Shown piece after piece: positions 12,550 through 13,458 of a stretch of 13,458 bases of DNA. Each line of letters begins with the position of its first letter. Position 1 is the stretch's first letter. A model generated the notes under the pieces. The model was not told the origin of the DNA, did not search any database, and worked only from the letters and a program-made list of their open reading frames with translations. Both the position numbers and the translations under genes were made by a program. The stretch is from Bacillota bacterium (lineage in GTDB: Bacteria; Bacillota_C; Negativicutes; JAEYSJ01): assembly GCA_023434855.1 (NCBI GenBank), contig JAEYSJ010000257.1:1-13458 (forward strand). The letters run 5' to 3'.

Positions 12550-13458
12550 CTAATTCTCCTCACATTTGACGCAATAAACACCGCTGGTCAATACCTGCTG
12601 GTCACGGCTGGCATCCCGGTATACGGTAACTCCTTTACAGCCTGAAGAGAAGGCTTGAAAAAAAATTTTAGCCACATCATCAGTTGTAGCGCTATTCGGC
12701 ATATTCACCGTTTTAGAAACGCCATTATCAGTGTGTCGCTGGGCGGCCGCCAAATGGCATACATGCCAGAAAGGCTCTATTTCGTGAGCCGTAGCCAGTA
12801 CCTGCTTAACATGTTCAGACAATTCTGTCTCAGCTACCCTGCCGGTGCCGCTTATCACTGCCATTACCTTCTCCGAAAGGAGCTTACGCTCTTTAAGATA
12901 TGCCATAGCAACACTGTTATTGCTTATTAATTGCCGTCCGTCCAACACCCGCCTGGTCAAAGACAAAGCAAATAACGGTTCAATGCCGCTGGAACAGTTG
13001 GCAATTATGCTGATGCTCCCTGTTGGCGCTATAGTGGTGACAGTTGCATTACGCAACATATCATATCCTTGCTGATAAAAAACACTGCCGGAAAAGGCCG
13101 GAAAAATCCCCCGCTGAACTGCCAGTTCCCGGGACATCAATCTGGCTTCTGCTGAGATAAACTGCATAATACTTGCAGTCAAGTCGACAGCAGTTTGACT
13201 GGCGTAAGGTATATCCAACAAAATAAATACTTCTGCCAAACCCATGATGCCCAATCCGATTTTTCGTGTCCTCCTGGTAGTATCCGCAACAATAGGCAGG
13301 GGATAAATATTAACATCCACCACATCATCTAAAAAGCGTACTGCTGTTCTTACAGTGCGCCGTAATTTTTCGTAATCAATATGTAGGTTAGCCCCTTCAA
13401 ACATCAACATTCTGACCAAATTAACAGATCCTAATGTACATGATTCATATGGCAGCAG
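12550..13458 (-). CDS. nrdJ: Adenosylcobalamin-dependent ribonucleotide reductase (class II), C-terminal part
   Basis: About 302 C-terminal residues of a class II ribonucleotide reductase; the frame stays open to the window edge (LLPYESCTLGSVNL at 13458-13417), so the gene begins beyond it. Class II enzymes make deoxynucleotides with a cobalamin-derived radical and suit anaerobic or microaerobic growth. Motifs seen are YESCTLGSVNL, whose Cys is one of the barrel redox pair, GLGIMGLAEVFILL, the phosphate-binding APTGSIS, NCSSGIEPLFAL, HTDNGVSKTVNMPNSAT and GCKGVTVYRDASRDQQVL. The chain ends in YCVKCEEN, a C-x2-C pair that would shuttle electrons from thioredoxin to the active site. The catalytic N-x-C-x-E motif should lie just outside the window. 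No terminator is visible between its stop and sepF, so some read-through into sepF is possible. Apparently intact within the window. Confidence 0.95.
   Translation of the reverse strand: MLPYESCTLGSVNLVRMLMFEGANLHIDYEKLRRTVRTAVRFLDDVVDVNIYPLPIVADTTRRTRKIGLGIMGLAEVFILLDIPYASQTAVDLTASIMQFISAEARLMSRELAVQRGIFPAFSGSVFYQQGYDMLRNATVTTIAPTGSISIIANCSSGIEPLFALSLTRRVLDGRQLISNNSVAMAYLKERKLLSEKVMAVISGTGRVAETELSEHVKQVLATAHEIEPFWHVCHLAAAQRHTDNGVSKTVNMPNSATTDDVAKIFFQAFSSGCKGVTVYRDASRDQQVLTSGVYCVKCEEN

Overview
The window looks like chromosomal DNA from a moderately AT-rich anaerobic Firmicute, probably of the class Negativicutes (Sporomusa/Pelosinus-like). This is inferred from the style of dnaE, sepF, class II ribonucleotide reductase and U32 genes, from strong purine-rich ribosome binding sites, and from frequent GTG/TTG starts. 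No taxonomic marker is present and no search was run. There are nine protein genes. No tRNA, rRNA, CRISPR array, transposase, phage gene or recognisable defence system was seen.

Layout from left to right. Positions 2-421 (+) hold the C-terminal part of a DUF218/SanA-like gene that runs off the left edge; it converges on dnaE (430-3849, -), the replicative DNA polymerase III alpha subunit. Next comes a 435-base gap with a structured repeat (family 1, copy 1), then an AT-rich exported polysaccharide deacetylase (4285-5061, -). A 430-base divergent gap with another repeat (family 3, copy A) precedes a tight two-gene operon on +: a substrate-binding-protein-like gene lacking any signal peptide (5492-6379) and a double-barrel U32 (RlhA/TrhP-like) protein (6389-8347). 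A further gap carries family 2 copy 1 before a class III aminotransferase (8628-9914, +) and a strong bidirectional terminator. The remaining genes are all on -: a small two-helix membrane protein (10099-10398), family 1 copy 2, a membrane-anchored alpha/beta hydrolase (10693-11670), a gap with family 3 copy B and family 2 copy 2, sepF (11995-12411), and the C-terminal part of nrdJ (12550-13458), which runs off the right edge.

The genes are mostly housekeeping and do not form one pathway: DNA replication (dnaE), dNTP synthesis (nrdJ), division (sepF), envelope functions (deacetylase, DUF218, hydrolase) and probable RNA or small-molecule hydroxylation chemistry (U32). The least explained content lies between the genes. 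Three different repeat families each occur twice in only 13.5 kb. The strongest, at 3954-4075 and 10560-10673, is a roughly 115-120 nt element with an outer stem, a 20-21 bp inner stem and a 30-nt loop identical at 28 of 30 positions; its stems differ between copies while keeping their pairing. That pattern suggests selection on structure and is the best candidate here for something undescribed.
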